Of a stretch of 64,000 nt of DNA, positions 1 through 8,352 are shown piece by piece (within the stretch, counting starts at the first letter, position 1; every line of letters begins with the position of its first letter). The position numbers were made by a program, and so were the translations under genes. The notes below the pieces were generated by a model. It searched no databases. It had not been told where the DNA came from and saw nothing but the letters and a program-made list of their open reading frames with translations. The DNA lies in assembly GCA_023267855.1 (NCBI GenBank), contig JALNLN010000007.1:1-64000 (forward strand), written 5' to 3'. Origin of the DNA: Candidatus Geocrenenecus dongiae (GTDB lineage: Archaea; Thermoproteota; Nitrososphaeria_A; Caldarchaeales; Wolframiiraptoraceae).

Positions 1-2
1 AC

Positions 3-251
3 ACGGTATTAGAGAAGCTGTCTGGAGAGTTGAGTAGCATCAACATACCTATCTATGCATACGTTATGGTTGAAACCCAGAAGAATAGAGGAACTATAAA
101 TAGAATTGGGTGGAAACCTACGACCACGATAGAAAATATAGGAAACACTATAGAGAGACTGGAAAAAATTGCGGAAGGAGTCGTAATTGCATGTGCAGGT
201 GATGATGAAGGAGGAGTAGAAGTTTTAAGAAGACTAAAGAAACATACATAA
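3..251 (+). CDS. C-terminal end of an unrecognised protein (cut by window start)
   Basis: The reading frame is open from the first bases of the window to a TAA at 249-251, so this is probably the end of a gene that begins upstream; a TTG at 30 could be an internal start but nothing favours it. About 82 residues are visible. They contain a mixed beta/alpha pattern with a Lys/Arg-rich middle and an acidic stretch (GDDEGG) before a basic helix at the C-terminus. I do not recognise a family, and no catalytic motif can be assigned. The nearest gene on the same strand starts about 450 bases further on, so no operon partner can be named. Confidence 0.5.
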   Translation, partial: TVLEKLSGELSSINIPIYAYVMVETQKNRGTINRIGWKPTTTIENIGNTIERLEKIAEGVVIACAGDDEGGVEVLRRLKKHT

Positions 252-703
252 GATTATCAAAGAGATGACTACACGTTGAATTTGCTATAAAAGGAAAAGA
301 ATTTACAAGATTCTCTAAATCTCTAACATAATCTTAATGGAATCTCCTAAACATAATCTAAATCTATACAAAGCTTATCTGTTTTCTCAACTACTCTTTC
401 TTAGGGATCTTCTCATTATGAATCCCTAAATCAGGGATTTTACAAGCATTAGAACTCTGAATGTTTGAATAAAAACAACCAGAACTAAGAAGAAGAGAAT
501 TAAAAGGCAATTTTCTTGATTGATGCTTTAGCGACGCTTGAGAAAAGAACAAACACTCAAGTAAAAATGTAGATAATTTCCATATGGAGAAGAGATATTC
601 AACTGGATTAAACTGTTGCAGGCTAACTCTACTTCCATCGTTCTCTATGGTCTTTTGACTCATGTGTTTTAGATTTAAGTCTAAGATAATCGCTATTTCC
701 AGT
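252..703. other. Intergenic stretch before the repair island
   Basis: About 450 bases hold no gene that I can support. An open frame on the minus strand (391-897) runs antisense into the glycosylase gene and its product is low-complexity and unlike any family I know, so I treat it as chance. Near the right end, a TATA-like run (TTTAGATTTAAG, about 669-680) sits roughly 25-30 nt before the GTG at 704 and could be the promoter of the glycosylase gene. Confidence 0.4.
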
Positions 704-1480
704 GTGGTTGAGGGGCCGACAGCTAAAGCATATGCCATTGAGATTTGCAAAAAGTTCTCAAACGAAAGAATTAAAGGGATTTTTGTGAGGTCTAGGAAGG
801 TTTTCGCTCCTGTTGAAGAGATCGTTGGAAGAAAGTTCGTTAAATCAGATTCAATCGGCAAAAATATCTTATTCTTCTTTGACTGCCACATAGTCATCAG
901 AGTTCATTTAATGATGTATGGCGTAATACATGTCTACAAGGCAGACGAACCTCTTCTCAAACCTATGGATAGGGTTAGATTGATGCTTATCGGGGATAGC
1001 AGGAAAATTGTCATCTATAATGCACCGATAGTGGAGATCGGGCTACGGGATCAAGTATTGGGGCGGCTGAAGACAGAGCTTGGTCCAGATCCACTAAGCG
1101 ATGAATGGGATGAGGAGCGCGTATACGAGAACATCACAAAGTTTCGGGAGGAGAAGATCGGGATCGTGCTACTTAATCAGTCAGTTATAGCAGGGATAGG
1201 GAATATTCTGAGAAATGAAATCCTTTTCAGAGTAGGCGTCAATCCTGAGAGAAAAGTAGGGGACTTATCTCCAGAAGAGATACATAAGATAATTTATTAT
1301 GCGAAAGAGTTAAGTAGGCAATATCTAGAACTCAAAATTCAAGGGAAGAGGATAAAGGACATATTACGGGTCTATAATAGGTTCAGCAGCATTTGCGAGA
1401 TCTGTGGGCATCCTATTAAATTCTATAGACAGAAACCTATAAACAGGAAAACATTCGTCTGCGAAAATTGTCAAAGATAA
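704..1480 (+). CDS. Fpg/Nei-family DNA glycosylase with N-terminal Val-Glu
   Basis: Predicted base-excision repair glycosylase/AP lyase acting on oxidised bases. I start at the GTG at 704 because it places VEGPT right after the initiator, where the family has its catalytic N-terminus; the frame stays open 14 codons upstream to an ATG at 662, but that would bury the essential terminus. Visible family marks are Val2-Glu3, a Lys in SIGKN, the HLMMYG strand, the helix-two-turn-helix segment (NQSVIAGIGNILRNE) and a C-terminal zinc finger with two CxxC pairs near residues 231-256 ending TFVCENCQ. Length (258 aa) is normal for Fpg/Nei. The oddity is Val instead of the usual Pro2, as in vertebrate NEIL3. 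No Shine-Dalgarno is seen; a TATA-like run at 669-680 fits a leaderless transcript. It belongs to the GC-richer repair island with the genes to the right. Confidence 0.85.
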   Translation: MVEGPTAKAYAIEICKKFSNERIKGIFVRSRKVFAPVEEIVGRKFVKSDSIGKNILFFFDCHIVIRVHLMMYGVIHVYKADEPLLKPMDRVRLMLIGDSRKIVIYNAPIVEIGLRDQVLGRLKTELGPDPLSDEWDEERVYENITKFREEKIGIVLLNQSVIAGIGNILRNEILFRVGVNPERKVGDLSPEEIHKIIYYAKELSRQYLELKIQGKRIKDILRVYNRFSSICEICGHPIKFYRQKPINRKTFVCENCQR

Positions 1481-1513
1481 GTCACGGGAAAATCAGAGAC
1501 TTCAATCATATGT

Positions 1514-2461
1514 CTATTCATTCACATGCATCTGATCTAGCTCCTCAGGGTATGGGTCTATGAATCTCTGCTCTGCTAGATACTCGTTTCCTAGTCTGTA
1601 TATAAATCCCCTGAAGTATGCTATGAGTGTCTTTAGGAGAACTTTCTGCGTCCTATATCCTTCTATAAGGGCTAAGATGTATTTTCTCTCCTTTTCAACT
1701 AAATCTTCTTTGATGTGGCTATAGAGATGCACGAAGACGTTTGCGTATGATCCTCTTCCCGGATTTCTAGAAAGAGCCTCTAGAAAAGTTCTACTATATT
1801 CTCTCTTTAACTCCCACGTTTCTCTTAGATCTCTTTCAGCTATAAGTCTGCCAAGCTTCTTGAGAAGATGCGGACTGTGTAACATTAGTATGTACTTGTT
1901 CCTACGATGAAACGCTACGAGCTCCTTCGACCCGGCCCCTAAAAGGGTTTCTCTAAGATCGGCTATAGAAAAGATCTTCGTAAAGAAGTTTCTTCTCATC
2001 TCATATTTAAGTAGACGTTTCTCGCTTTCAATTGGTAAAAGTGGGAAGAATTCCCTCATAAGCTTCGTAAAAACACCGTCAGACCTGCCGATCACGGCCC
2101 GATCCTTTCCATATATCTTCGCATCGCCGACACCGCAAGATGGACTCTTAGACTTCATAAGGAAGCCGTCAATATCATTGAGGTAGCTTATGAATGAGTG
2201 AGCAAACTCCTTCATACGGTGTGAAAAATTCTCCCCGGTCTTCGTATCCAATAGGTAGATCTCATTCATATTTCTTGTAAGCACTAGTGGGTTCCTAGGG
2301 ATTCCCAGCCCTATTCTAACCTCGGGGCACACTGGTATAAAATCAGTAAATTTTTTCATGGTTTCAACAGTCTCATCGTAAATTATGTTACCATCATATC
2401 TGGTGGGTCTGAAGCCAAGACACTCGCTTACAACCACTCTAGGTCTGGGGTATCTCACCAT
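1514..2461 (-). CDS. DUF523-DUF1722 protein (YbgA-like C-terminal half)
   Basis: A 315-residue two-domain protein. The N-terminal half is DUF523: VVSECLGF.PTRYDG at the start and KSKSPSCG near residue 105, the conserved cysteine motifs of the family. The C-terminal half (from about 185) is DUF1722, recognisable by AFHRRNKYILMLHSP and the following helical Leu/Arg-rich region ending near EQRFIDPYP. The biochemical role is not known. In bacteria DUF1722 genes (ybgA) are often next to a photolyase gene, and here the gene lies between the glycosylase and the UV endonuclease/photolyase pair, on the opposite strand. This context suggests a link to UV-damage repair, which is inference. It shares the higher GC of its neighbours. 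Confidence 0.85.
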   Translation of the reverse strand: MVRYPRPRVVVSECLGFRPTRYDGNIIYDETVETMKKFTDFIPVCPEVRIGLGIPRNPLVLTRNMNEIYLLDTKTGENFSHRMKEFAHSFISYLNDIDGFLMKSKSPSCGVGDAKIYGKDRAVIGRSDGVFTKLMREFFPLLPIESEKRLLKYEMRRNFFTKIFSIADLRETLLGAGSKELVAFHRRNKYILMLHSPHLLKKLGRLIAERDLRETWELKREYSRTFLEALSRNPGRGSYANVFVHLYSHIKEDLVEKERKYILALIEGYRTQKVLLKTLIAYFRGFIYRLGNEYLAEQRFIDPYPEELDQMHVNE

Positions 2462-2539
2462 TTCTAATCCATCTTTAATGAATTCAAACGCTTAACTTTT
2501 AAGATTGCTCTTTAAACATAGAGAACATAGTGTGTTGAG

Positions 2540-3466
2540 TTGAAAGTGGGGCTCGGATTCTTCTGCTCGACGAGCGATAACAGTCTATCCACGAATCATA
2601 GGATAAAGCTCCGTAGCCTGAGAGAGGATAAGTTGCTGGAGGTTTTCAAGAAGAACTTGGATGATCTTATGAAGCTCTTAGACCTATCTAGGAGAATGGG
2701 TTTGACGATATTTAGACTGGGCTCCAATTTCATTCCATTTGCATCTCATCCACGCTTCAATCGAGAATGGTTTAAGAAGATCGAGAGAATCTTGAGAGAA
2801 GCTGCAGATAGGGTGAGAGGCTACGGCATCAGGATAACTATGCATCCGGGGCAATACGTGGTGCTCAATAGTCCAAACGAAAACGTCGTAATGAGATCTT
2901 TAGCGGAGTTGAGGTATCATTTCTGGGTGCTAGACACTCTAGGTCTGGGAGATGAGAGCCTCGTGGTAGTGCATGTCGGTGGAGTTTACGATGATAAAAT
3001 GAGAGCCCTCAAAAGATTTGAGGAAACGGTAGAGAACAATGAGTGGCTTACAAGAAGGCTTGCACTGGAAAATGATGAGAGACATTACACGATGTCCGAG
3101 GTGATAGAGATATCCGAGTCGCTCGGCCTCCCAGCGGTCCTCGATTATTACCATCACACACTAAACCCGTCAAAATTCAGCATAGATAGATTGATCTCCA
3201 CTTGGAGGAACATAGTCCCAGAGACTCATCTGTCATCAGCACCGCAACGAGCTCACCGATTTGGCGAGCACGGAGATTACGTAGACATAAAAGACTTCAA
3301 AAACCTGATTTCCTTATTTCTCGGCGAGCGAGCGATAGACATAATCGTTGAGGCAAAGAAAAAGGAGAAAGCTATTTCAAGACTGCTTGAAGAGCTTAAA
3401 AAAGATGAGATAATGCACTTGATAACCTTGGGGAGGTTGGGTGATGAGGGTTCTATACTGGTTTAG
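2540..3466 (+). CDS. uvsE: UV-damage endonuclease, UvdE/UvsE family
   Basis: Predicted endonuclease that nicks 5' to UV photoproducts, a TIM-barrel related to endonuclease IV. Family marks run through the 308 residues: MKVGLGFFC at the start, LTIFRLGSN..PFASHP near 60, MHPGQYVVLNSP near 100, VVVHVGGVYDDK near 142, LENDERHYT near 180 and DYYHH near 207, which together supply the His/Asp/Glu metal ligands. I keep the TTG at 2540 since it gives the usual short N-terminus; no good Shine-Dalgarno is seen. The end overlaps the photolyase start by more than 20 bases, so the two are almost certainly co-transcribed and translationally coupled. Base composition is richer in G+C than the genes beyond 4.9 kb. 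Confidence 0.92.
   Translation: MKVGLGFFCSTSDNSLSTNHRIKLRSLREDKLLEVFKKNLDDLMKLLDLSRRMGLTIFRLGSNFIPFASHPRFNREWFKKIERILREAADRVRGYGIRITMHPGQYVVLNSPNENVVMRSLAELRYHFWVLDTLGLGDESLVVVHVGGVYDDKMRALKRFEETVENNEWLTRRLALENDERHYTMSEVIEISESLGLPAVLDYYHHTLNPSKFSIDRLISTWRNIVPETHLSSAPQRAHRFGEHGDYVDIKDFKNLISLFLGERAIDIIVEAKKKEKAISRLLEELKKDEIMHLITLGRLGDEGSILV
3431..3437 (+). promoter_or_regulatory. Ribosome binding site deciding the photolyase start
   Basis: GGGAGGT lies six bases before the ATG at 3444. The frame also has a GTG at 3441, but the spacing favours the ATG. The site lies inside the 3' end of the uvsE gene, consistent with coupled translation. Confidence 0.7.
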
Positions 3467-4769
3467 ACGCGATCTCAGGATAAGAGATAACAAAGCGCTA
3501 ATCAAGGCGGTATCTAAGGCCGATAAAGTAGTAGCTGTCTTTGTAATAGATCCTGAAGCCCTGAGAGATCGAAAGATAAACTTCGACGACCCGCGCTTCA
3601 TATTCCTTCTAGACGCCCTGAAAAACTTAAGTTCCAAAATAAGGTTGCATGTACTCTACGATAGGACACGTGAAGCATTTGAACACTTATTGGGGAGATA
3701 TAAGTTTGATGCAATCTACACTGCATCACCTCTGTCCTGGCATGAAGACACATTAATTCAGGAGGTTAAGGATATCTGTGGAAGAAGCGGCGTAAGACTC
3801 ATCGAGGTGGTTGACAATCTACTGGCCGACCCCTCTTCCGTAGGCTCTCCCATAAATTTCACAATGTTTTATAGAAGATGGAGAAAACTCGTCAACGCTA
3901 AAACTGTTGGAGAAATTCCATCCGATAACATCGTCGAGATAGATGAAACGGATCTTAATGAGCTGTGTAGGAAAAATGGTTGGAGAATCCCTGAGAAGCG
4001 AATGTGGAGAGCCGACTGGTACCATCATAGACTTCAATCATTCAACTACAGAAAATACGCCGTAAGCAAGGATTACCCTTACCTGGATGGGACCTCAAAG
4101 CTGTCCCCATACATAAGCCTCGGCATAGTCTCTGTGAGGGAGGTATTCAACCAGGCAGTGAAACTCTCTGAAGAGTTTGTGAGGCAGTTGGCTTGGAGAG
4201 AGTTTTACTACTATCTAAAATATAGATACCCTCATATGAAAAATTTGGAGCTTAATCCTCATAGAAGGGGAATCGCATGGGAGAATGACAAGTATCTAAT
4301 TAGCGTCTTTAAAGAGGGAAAGACTGGTTATCCAATCGTGGATGCTGGTATTAGGCAGCTGAAGACTGAAAAGTGGATGCATAACAGGGTAAGGTTAATA
4401 GTAGCCAACTTTTTGGTTAAAGATCTCCTCGTAGATTGGAGAATTGGAGAAGAATTCTTCAAAGAACATCTCATAGATTACGACGAGGTTCTTAACATTG
4501 GCAACTGGCAGTGGTCCGCCTCGGTGGGCATAGACCCTATACCGATCAGAATATTCAACCCAACAACACAGGCAGAAAAATATGACCCATCATGTCACTA
4601 CATAAAGAGATATATCCCCGAGTTAAGAGACTATGAGTGCGAGAAGATCCTCAACCCTATAAAATACAAGATAAGTAATTATTATGAGCCCATAGTAGAC
4701 CACTATGAGCGAATAAGAAAGTTTAAAGATATAGTGAGTCGCGCTAGGGAAAACAGCACTTATCACTAA
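3444..4769 (+). CDS. phr: Deoxyribodipyrimidine photolyase (class I type)
   Basis: Light-driven repair of cyclobutane pyrimidine dimers. The N-terminal alpha/beta antenna domain starts VLYWFRRDLRIRDNKAL (residues 3-19). The C-terminal FAD-binding helical domain carries the classic signatures: QLAWREFYY near 246, GYPIVDAGIRQL near 300, TEKWMHNRVR.IVANFL, and NIGNWQWSAS.G.DP..IRIFNP near 360-385. Length (441 aa) is ordinary for a single-domain class I photolyase. I use the ATG at 3444 with a strong GGGAGGT site. The 5' end overlaps uvsE, so the cell would make a light-dependent and a light-independent UV repair enzyme from one transcript. Photolyase suggests ancestors exposed to sunlight, which sits oddly with the otherwise anaerobic-looking metabolism of the window. 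Confidence 0.95.
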   Translation: MRVLYWFRRDLRIRDNKALIKAVSKADKVVAVFVIDPEALRDRKINFDDPRFIFLLDALKNLSSKIRLHVLYDRTREAFEHLLGRYKFDAIYTASPLSWHEDTLIQEVKDICGRSGVRLIEVVDNLLADPSSVGSPINFTMFYRRWRKLVNAKTVGEIPSDNIVEIDETDLNELCRKNGWRIPEKRMWRADWYHHRLQSFNYRKYAVSKDYPYLDGTSKLSPYISLGIVSVREVFNQAVKLSEEFVRQLAWREFYYYLKYRYPHMKNLELNPHRRGIAWENDKYLISVFKEGKTGYPIVDAGIRQLKTEKWMHNRVRLIVANFLVKDLLVDWRIGEEFFKEHLIDYDEVLNIGNWQWSASVGIDPIPIRIFNPTTQAEKYDPSCHYIKRYIPELRDYECEKILNPIKYKISNYYEPIVDHYERIRKFKDIVSRARENSTYH

Positions 4770-4894
4770 TACCGCGAGCAAGCTCTGCATCTTCACTCAG
4801 CATTCTAGGCCTTCTCTGTTATTGTAAGCTTTAATGTCTGGGGTTTTAAGAAGAGGATTGAAGGAGATTTTTTAGTTTTTAGCTTGGGTAGTGG

Positions 4895-5614
4895 TTAGGA
4901 TTTTTCTTCAAGTAGGTTCTTCATGGTTAAAGCATTTTCAAGCATTCCATGATCATTATTAAAGTATATGTACTTCTTTTCTGCATCTATTCTTCTAATT
5001 TTTTCTGCGAGATCAATTAATTCTTCATAACTATACTCGTATGCATACCATTCAGTTCTGCCATGTAGTCTAAGATAAACTATGTTGTTAGATGAAATTA
5101 TATCATTTGGTAGTTCTGGTGCATCTATAGAACAGAATACAGCTCCAGCTTCTTCTACATATCTCCTATTCTTCCACCAACCTGGATCTCTAAACTCCAT
5201 CACAATACTACCTATACTCTCAGCTTCTCTAAGAAAAGATTTAATTCTAAAGATGTTCTCATGGGTAGGTTTAAAATATTCTGGAAATTGGAAGAGCCAG
5301 AAAACTATCTTCTTCTCAAGAGGTTTAAATAATTCTCTAAACTTTATCCACAGATCTATAGATCTCGGTCCAAGCCTAGACATATGTGTAATACTTCTAT
5401 GGACTTTTATACTAAAATCGAATTCTCTTGGAGAATGTGTAGTCCATGCTTTCACCCAGCTTCTTCTTGGAAAAGAATAGAATGAAGCATTAATTTCAAC
5501 AGTTTTAAAGCCTTTCGATACATACCACTTAAAAGGATTCTTCTTATCTGGATTCCAGAAATAACTATACCCAGACGTACCAACCTTAACGATAACCATA
5601 ACTTCTCTAGACAA
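4895..5614 (-). CDS. DUF72 family protein (YecE-like TIM barrel)
   Basis: A 239-residue DUF72 protein. Family marks: VGTSGYSYFWNPDK near the N-terminus, VEINASFYSFPR near 38, FDFSIKVHRSITH near 66, WLFQFPEYF near 105, VMEFRDPGWW near 138, and YLRLHGRTEWYAYEYS near 178. The function is not established for the family. The longest frame begins at 5614, but a Met five codons in (MVIVKVGTSG) matches the usual N-terminus better. Base composition drops back to the AT-rich level of the rest of the window here, so the gene probably lies outside the repair island. Confidence 0.88.
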   Translation of the reverse strand: MSREVMVIVKVGTSGYSYFWNPDKKNPFKWYVSKGFKTVEINASFYSFPRRSWVKAWTTHSPREFDFSIKVHRSITHMSRLGPRSIDLWIKFRELFKPLEKKIVFWLFQFPEYFKPTHENIFRIKSFLREAESIGSIVMEFRDPGWWKNRRYVEEAGAVFCSIDAPELPNDIISSNNIVYLRLHGRTEWYAYEYSYEELIDLAEKIRRIDAEKKYIYFNNDHGMLENALTMKNLLEEKS

Positions 5615-5654
5615 CTATGCGTCCTGCCAGTTATAATTATTCTCCTAGATTATT

Positions 5655-6119
5655 TTACTCATACATTGGAAGTCTACGGGTAGCAGCACTCACATAGATC
5701 TCTATCAACTCTATCTTCTTCAGTAGAGCTTTCGCTAAATCAGATATCGTTACTATTCCAACCAATGTCTTATCTTTTATTACTGCAAGCCTCCTAACCT
5801 TATTCTCAAACATAGCTCTTAAAGCATCTTCTACAGATGCATCTGGATCTATAGCAATCAATGGTTTAGACATTATCTCCGAGACTTTTACTTTATCTGG
5901 ATCAAGCTTGTTCGCAACAACCCTCCTAACTATATCTCTTTCAGTAACTATCCCTAAAACTTTCCCATCAGACTCAACGAATATTGCTCCAACACCCCTC
6001 TCAGCCATCTTTACAGCAGCCTCTCTTATAGTAGCATTCTCACTTATAGTTAAAGGATTAGTGGACATAAACATCTTAACTGTAAGTATACCGTTCTCTC
6101 CTTCTACCTCAAGACCCAT
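5655..6119 (-). CDS. Two-CBS-domain protein
   Basis: A stand-alone pair of CBS domains (154 aa). The first covers about residues 14-75 (MFMSTNPLTISENATIREAA ... GIVTERDIVRR), the second about 80-140 (MSKPLIAIDPDASVEDALRAM ... GIVTISDLAKAL). Such Bateman modules usually bind adenine nucleotides or S-adenosylmethionine and sense energy or methylation state; ligand and target cannot be read from sequence. It is divergent from the stomatin gene, with a short shared AT-rich region between them. A second CBS pair of different build is encoded at 32911-33453. Confidence 0.88.
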   Translation of the reverse strand: MGLEVEGENGILTVKMFMSTNPLTISENATIREAAVKMAERGVGAIFVESDGKVLGIVTERDIVRRVVANKLDPDKVKVSEIMSKPLIAIDPDASVEDALRAMFENKVRRLAVIKDKTLVGIVTISDLAKALLKKIELIEIYVSAATRRLPMYE

Positions 6120-6184
6120 AAATCAAGAAGAATCTCTTGGAGGTTAAAAAATTTAACTCTTTTCAAAAAGAACATCACATGTAA

Positions 6185-7057
6185 TTGTTGAAAAATGTGT
6201 TTATTCAGAATCTTTTTATCTTGGTAGTTCAATTGATATTTGTGGTTTATAGTATGTTAGCGCAGATAGGTGTTGGAACTCTTTTTCTCGCATTCTTCAT
6301 AACACTTTTCATAATAATTATATTAGCATCATCGATAAAGATAGTTACAGAGTACGAGAGAGTTGTGATATTTAGAGTTGGGAGGCTTAAAGGTGCTAAG
6401 GGTCCAGGACTAGTAATAATACTACCGATAATAGATAGAAAGAAAGTAATAGATCTTAGACTTCTAACTCTAGATGTACCTAAACAGAGGATAATAACTA
6501 AAGATAACGTAACTGTAGATGTAGATGCAGTAGTCTACTTCAGAGTTAGCGATCCAGTTGCAGCAGCCGTAAAAGTAAGAGATTATGTTATGGCCTCCAG
6601 TCTACTGGCTCAAACAACTCTAAGAGATGTTATAGGTCAAGTTGAATTAGATGAATTACTCAGTAAAAGAGAAGAATTAAGTAAAAGGATACAATCTATA
6701 CTAGATGAAGCTACAGAAGCCTGGGGCGTGAAAGTAACAGCTGTCGCTATTAGAGATGTCGTAATTCCAGAATCTATGCAGAGGGCTATGGCTAAGCAAG
6801 CTGAAGCAGAAAGAGAGAGGAGGAGTAGAGTAATAATGGCTGAAGGAGAGCTGGAGGCAGCGAAGAAGATGGCTGAAGCTGCAAGCTACTATGCTGAGAG
6901 ACCTATAGCCTTAAGATTGAGAGAACTACAAACATGGAGTGAGATAGCTCGAGAAAAGAACATGATAGTTGTAACGGAAAGCGCATTCTCCCAGCAATTC
7001 GGAGCACTGCTCGGATTAATTAAGAGTAGTCAGAGAGAAAGTAGTCAGAAAGAATGA
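6185..7057 (+). CDS. Stomatin/prohibitin-like SPFH membrane protein (slipin)
   Basis: Membrane-anchored SPFH/band-7 protein. After a hydrophobic N-terminus comes KIVTEYERVVIFRVGRLKGAKGPG, the start of the SPFH domain, then DVTVDAVVYFRV, QTTLRDVIGQVELDELLS and a long charged helix (AEAERERRSRVIMAEGELEAAKK) likely to form a coiled coil. A TTG at 6185 gives two hydrophobic segments and lies about 30 nt after an AT box (6146-6155); an ATG at 6254 gives the single segment typical of archaeal slipins, so the start is uncertain. The stop overlaps the next ATG by 4 bases. In Pyrococcus the NfeD-type protease partner cleaves the stomatin C-terminus; the coupling here predicts the same pair. Confidence 0.93.
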   Translation: MLKNVFIQNLFILVVQLIFVVYSMLAQIGVGTLFLAFFITLFIIIILASSIKIVTEYERVVIFRVGRLKGAKGPGLVIILPIIDRKKVIDLRLLTLDVPKQRIITKDNVTVDVDAVVYFRVSDPVAAAVKVRDYVMASSLLAQTTLRDVIGQVELDELLSKREELSKRIQSILDEATEAWGVKVTAVAIRDVVIPESMQRAMAKQAEAERERRSRVIMAEGELEAAKKMAEAASYYAERPIALRLRELQTWSEIAREKNMIVVTESAFSQQFGALLGLIKSSQRESSQKE

Positions 7058-8352
7058 AGAATATGGTCATAGTACTCATAACTATAGCTTTAATCTCTAC
7101 ACTCCTACAGTTCAGTATTGTCGATGGAGAACAAGTTAAAGTAGCTTGGATTAAGATTACAGGCTACATATCTCCCGCAACATTAGAATATGTCAGATCA
7201 GCTTTTTCAGAAAATGTTGAAGAATACGATGTCTTCTTAATCACGTTAGATACTCTCGGTGGAGATGCTTCATCAACGCTTGAGATCATAAAGATAATAC
7301 AGCTTTCTGAGAAACCAGTCCTATGCTTAGTGTATCCAGAGGGCGCAGATGCGATGTCCGCTGGAACATTCATACTCATGGCATGCCACTTATCAGGAAT
7401 GGCCCCCAACACATTGATAGGTGCATGTCAGCCGGTAGTAGGCGGCGCACCATCAAATGATACAAAACTAATCAACTTCCTAGTAGAGAAGATGATATCA
7501 CTCGCACGTACACAAGGTAGGAATGAGACAGCTGCAAGAGACTTTGTTACAAAAAACCTTGTCTTAAATCATGAAGAAGCTCTAAGATATAAAGTAGTAG
7601 AAGTAGTAGCGAGAGATCCTAGAGAATTCCTAGAGAAGGTAGATGGTATGAATGTGAAAGTTTCTGGAAGAGATTTAATTCTAAATACACGTGGAAGTAT
7701 CTTGATAGAGTATGGTAAACCTGTAAAAGTGTTACTGATGGAAGTCTTGTCAGATCCACTGATTTCTTCTATACTACTTGCAGTAGGTATAATGACTCTT
7801 CTACTAGGCTTAACATCACCTGGATTCGGCGCAGAGATTGCTGGAGGAATAATGATACTACTCGGATTAATAGGACAAGGGTTCAATGTAAATCTCGTAG
7901 GATTACTTCTAGTAGTTATCGGAGCAGGACTACTTGTCTACGAAATCTTCACTCAAAGTTTTGGAGCTATGGCTATCGGAGGAATAATATCTCTAAGCAT
8001 AGGAATAATACTCATAGCAGGTTCTCCTCCCAGACCGATCTACGTTTCCCAAGCATGGTTCAACGAAATAATAACAAACGTAACAATAGCTATGATAATC
8101 ATAGCAGCATTCTTCGGATTCCTAATATACAAAACAATAAAAGCCATAAGAATGAAACCATATCTAAAAGAGATTCCAGGAGAGTATGGAAAAGCTGTAG
8201 ATCATATAACCCCAAGCTCAGAGGGATACGTTATGATTGAAGGAGAACTTTGGAGAGCTACATCTAGAGAAGAGATAAAACCTGGGGATAAGATAAAAGT
8301 TGTTGGAAGATCTGGCAGAACATTAATAGTAGAAAAAATTGAACAAGAATAG
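7054..8352 (+). CDS. NfeD-type membrane serine protease (ClpP class)
   Basis: A 432-residue membrane protease. It has an N-terminal hydrophobic signal/anchor (residues 3-22), a ClpP-like protease domain (about 27-200), four or five membrane helices (about 230-345) and a C-terminal NfeD OB-fold (about 375-430: GKAVDHITPSSEGYVMIEG, GDKIKVVGRSG). The likely nucleophile is Ser102 in DAMSAGTF and the general base Lys138 in NDTKLIN, the Ser-Lys dyad arrangement of the Pyrococcus NfeD homologue; LGGDAS at 68-73 lines the oxyanion hole. It is coupled to the stomatin gene by an ATGA overlap and directly abuts the next gene. Expected role: membrane protein quality control together with the SPFH protein. 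Confidence 0.93.
   Translation: MKNMVIVLITIALISTLLQFSIVDGEQVKVAWIKITGYISPATLEYVRSAFSENVEEYDVFLITLDTLGGDASSTLEIIKIIQLSEKPVLCLVYPEGADAMSAGTFILMACHLSGMAPNTLIGACQPVVGGAPSNDTKLINFLVEKMISLARTQGRNETAARDFVTKNLVLNHEEALRYKVVEVVARDPREFLEKVDGMNVKVSGRDLILNTRGSILIEYGKPVKVLLMEVLSDPLISSILLAVGIMTLLLGLTSPGFGAEIAGGIMILLGLIGQGFNVNLVGLLLVVIGAGLLVYEIFTQSFGAMAIGGIISLSIGIILIAGSPPRPIYVSQAWFNEIITNVTIAMIIIAAFFGFLIYKTIKAIRMKPYLKEIPGEYGKAVDHITPSSEGYVMIEGELWRATSREEIKPGDKIKVVGRSGRTLIVEKIEQE

Noticed and set aside
391-897. 168-codon open frame on the minus strand overlapping the 5' part of the glycosylase gene
   Set aside because: The product is Ser/Leu-rich with no family pattern, and the frame on the other strand encodes a clear Fpg/Nei protein from 704.
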